Of a stretch of 64,000 nucleotides of DNA, positions 62,999 through 64,000 are shown one piece after another. The notes below the pieces were generated by a model. It saw nothing but the letters and a program-made list of their open reading frames with translations. It searched no databases and was not told the DNA's origin. The DNA lies in the NCBI GenBank assembly GCA_041396585.1, contig JAWKYG010000018.1, forward strand, positions 90,100-154,099, read 5' to 3'. The DNA comes from JAUIAI01 sp041396585. Lineage in GTDB: Bacteria; Pseudomonadota; Gammaproteobacteria; Burkholderiales; Burkholderiaceae_E. Every line of letters starts with the position of its first letter. Position 1 is the first letter of the stretch. The translations under genes and the position numbers were made by a program.

Positions 62999-64000
62999 GC
63001 CATGATGCACGACGCCGGGCTATGCTGGCCGCGCTTGCCGGTTTGCCGCTGACTGCATGCACGAAGTACGGTGCCCCCGAGGTGCCGGTTCTTCAGCCCC
63101 TGAGCAACTCGATGACCGCGCCCACATGGCGATATCGCCTGGGCGCGGGCTCGACCAATCTGATGCCGGCGGCGGTGGCCGATCGGGTGCTGGTCGCCGA
63201 TGCCGCGGGCGCCCTGGTAATCCTCGATGCCGCCTCGGGCAACCGCGTGGGTGGCTTCGAGACGCCAGCCCCCGTGGTCGCCGGTGTGGGCACGGATGGC
63301 AGCCGCCATGCCCTGGCACTGGCCGACGGCCGGCTCGCGGTCTTCGATGACGCCGGTACGCTCTTGTGGCAGGTGGAACTCGGTGCGGAAGCCCTGTCTG
63401 CGCCGTCGGTTGGCGCGGGCCTGGTGGTGCTTCGGCTAAGCAATGCGGCGATCGTCGCCTACGACATCCAGAGCGGAGTACGTCGCTGGATCCACAATCA
63501 GCGGCCGGTGCCCCTGGTTCTGCGGGCGCCGTCCTGGGCCACGATCGAGCCCTCGGCCGTGTTCATCGGCCTGCCGGCGGGGCGTTTGCTGGCGCTGGCG
63601 CCGGGCAATGGCGCCACGCTCTGGGAGTCGGGGGCCTCCCTGCCGCGCGGTACCAACGAGATCGAAAGGATCGCCGATGTGCTGGCTGCGCCCGCACGCG
63701 TCGGCGATCAGCTTTTTTCGCTGGCCTACCAAGGCCGTCTGGTCGCATTGAGTGCGGCCACCGGCAGGGTTGAATGGTTCAAGGATATCAACGGCTCGGG
63801 CGGCCTCGATGCCGACGCCCGTACCGTGGTCGCGATCGACACGCGCGATAACGTGCTCGGCTATGACCGCGCGGGCAACGCGCTCTGGACCAACGGCCAG
63901 TTGCGCGGGCGCCGTCTGGGGGTGCCGCGTCTGGTCGGCGGCCGCCTGTGGGTTGGCGATGCGATCGGCACGATCCACGTGCTCGATGCCGCCGACGGAC
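62995..64000 (+). CDS. bamB: Outer membrane protein assembly lipoprotein BamB (3' end outside window)
   Basis: Beta-propeller lipoprotein of the BAM complex that inserts outer-membrane proteins. The open frame from ATG 62995 runs to the window edge (335 codons, roughly 85-90 percent of a BamB). The signal peptide ends in a lipobox with Cys22 (LAGLPLTAC). PQQ-like blade repeats are seen: GALVILDAASGNRVGGFETP, NAAIVAYDIQSGVRRWIHNQ, PAGRLLALAPGNGATLWESG, YQGRLVALSAATGRVEWFKD and NVLGYDRAGNALWTN. Coupled to yfgM by a 4-base overlap; der would be expected next. Confidence 0.93.
   Translation, partial: MSHDARRRAMLAALAGLPLTACTKYGAPEVPVLQPLSNSMTAPTWRYRLGAGSTNLMPAAVADRVLVADAAGALVILDAASGNRVGGFETPAPVVAGVGTDGSRHALALADGRLAVFDDAGTLLWQVELGAEALSAPSVGAGLVVLRLSNAAIVAYDIQSGVRRWIHNQRPVPLVLRAPSWATIEPSAVFIGLPAGRLLALAPGNGATLWESGASLPRGTNEIERIADVLAAPARVGDQLFSLAYQGRLVALSAATGRVEWFKDINGSGGLDADARTVVAIDTRDNVLGYDRAGNALWTNGQLRGRRLGVPRLVGGRLWVGDAIGTIHVLDAADG

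Noticed and set aside
1..64000. tRNA, rRNA or riboswitch genes
   Set aside because: By eye I found no cloverleaf, rRNA segment or known riboswitch core in the intergenic gaps; a covariance-model scan was not possible.

Overview
The window looks like a high-GC betaproteobacterial chromosome, most probably Burkholderiales. This rests on the housekeeping order surE-pcm-nlpD-rlmD, then ndk-rlmN-pilW-rodZ-ispG-hisS-yfgM-bamB, on a homoprotocatechuate (hpa) cluster, and on the wealth of Liv, TRAP and phosphonate uptake systems. Genes are dense, with many 4-base ATGA stop/start overlaps. I see no rRNA, tRNA, CRISPR array, insertion sequence or prophage.

Layout. 1-3444: the start of a response regulator that runs off the left edge, a malonyl-CoA decarboxylase, a 9-bp tandem repeat and a badly decayed CaiB/BaiF CoA-transferase. 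3472-5057 (minus): a TSUP/TauE permease and RarD. 5227-13048: a complete branched-chain-type ABC importer (livKGFHM order) run together with an aminotransferase and a D-aminoacylase-type amidohydrolase, suggesting uptake and breakdown of amino acids or N-acyl-D-amino acids. 13134-16253: zinc uptake (znuA divergent from znuC-znuB-zur) around a Zur-like palindrome. 16312-20414: an EthD-like protein, a D-threonine aldolase-type PLP enzyme, a glutathionyl-hydroquinone reductase-type GST and a MetE-C-terminal-like protein. 20469-24984: an MFS exporter and a TRAP transporter. 25073-30711: phosphonate ABC importer phnD-phnC-phnE-phnE, phnX and a NagD-type HAD phosphatase. 30715-38794: an hpaR-controlled catabolic locus; hpaR, a swivel-first aconitase-like protein and a sterol-desaturase-like protein run leftward, while hpaE, an FAH-family gene, an M20 amidase and hpaD run rightward. 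38885-43011: TfoX-like protein, DusA, DUF2069 protein, an alpha/beta hydrolase and MetY. 43333-50697: a Pil-Chp-like chemosensory operon (REC protein, CheW, MCP, hybrid CheA). 50818-64000: CBS protein, surE-pcm-nlpD, a PolB-like exonuclease, rlmD, ndk, rlmN, pilW, rodZ, ispG, hisS, yfgM and the start of bamB.

A striking feature is the number of genes whose frame is broken by small indels although homology continues in another frame: livG, livM, znuA, the MFS gene, dctP, both phnE, the desaturase, the aconitase-like gene, cheA, the CBS gene, nlpD, rlmN and pilW. Several can be explained by loss of one base from a short G, C or T run, and housekeeping genes such as rlmN are hit, so uncorrected sequencing or assembly error is the simplest explanation. 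The CaiB locus is different: it shows many lesions plus altered segments and looks like a genuine pseudogene. In the feature list, frame-broken genes are given as single spans with the approximate break positions.

No clearly new system is proven. The most unusual candidates are the swivel-first aconitase-like enzyme coupled to hpaR, the amidase embedded in the homoprotocatechuate operon, a 33-bp dispersed intergenic repeat, long stem-loops directly after two solute-binding-protein genes, and the absence of rpoS from the nlpD-rlmD interval.
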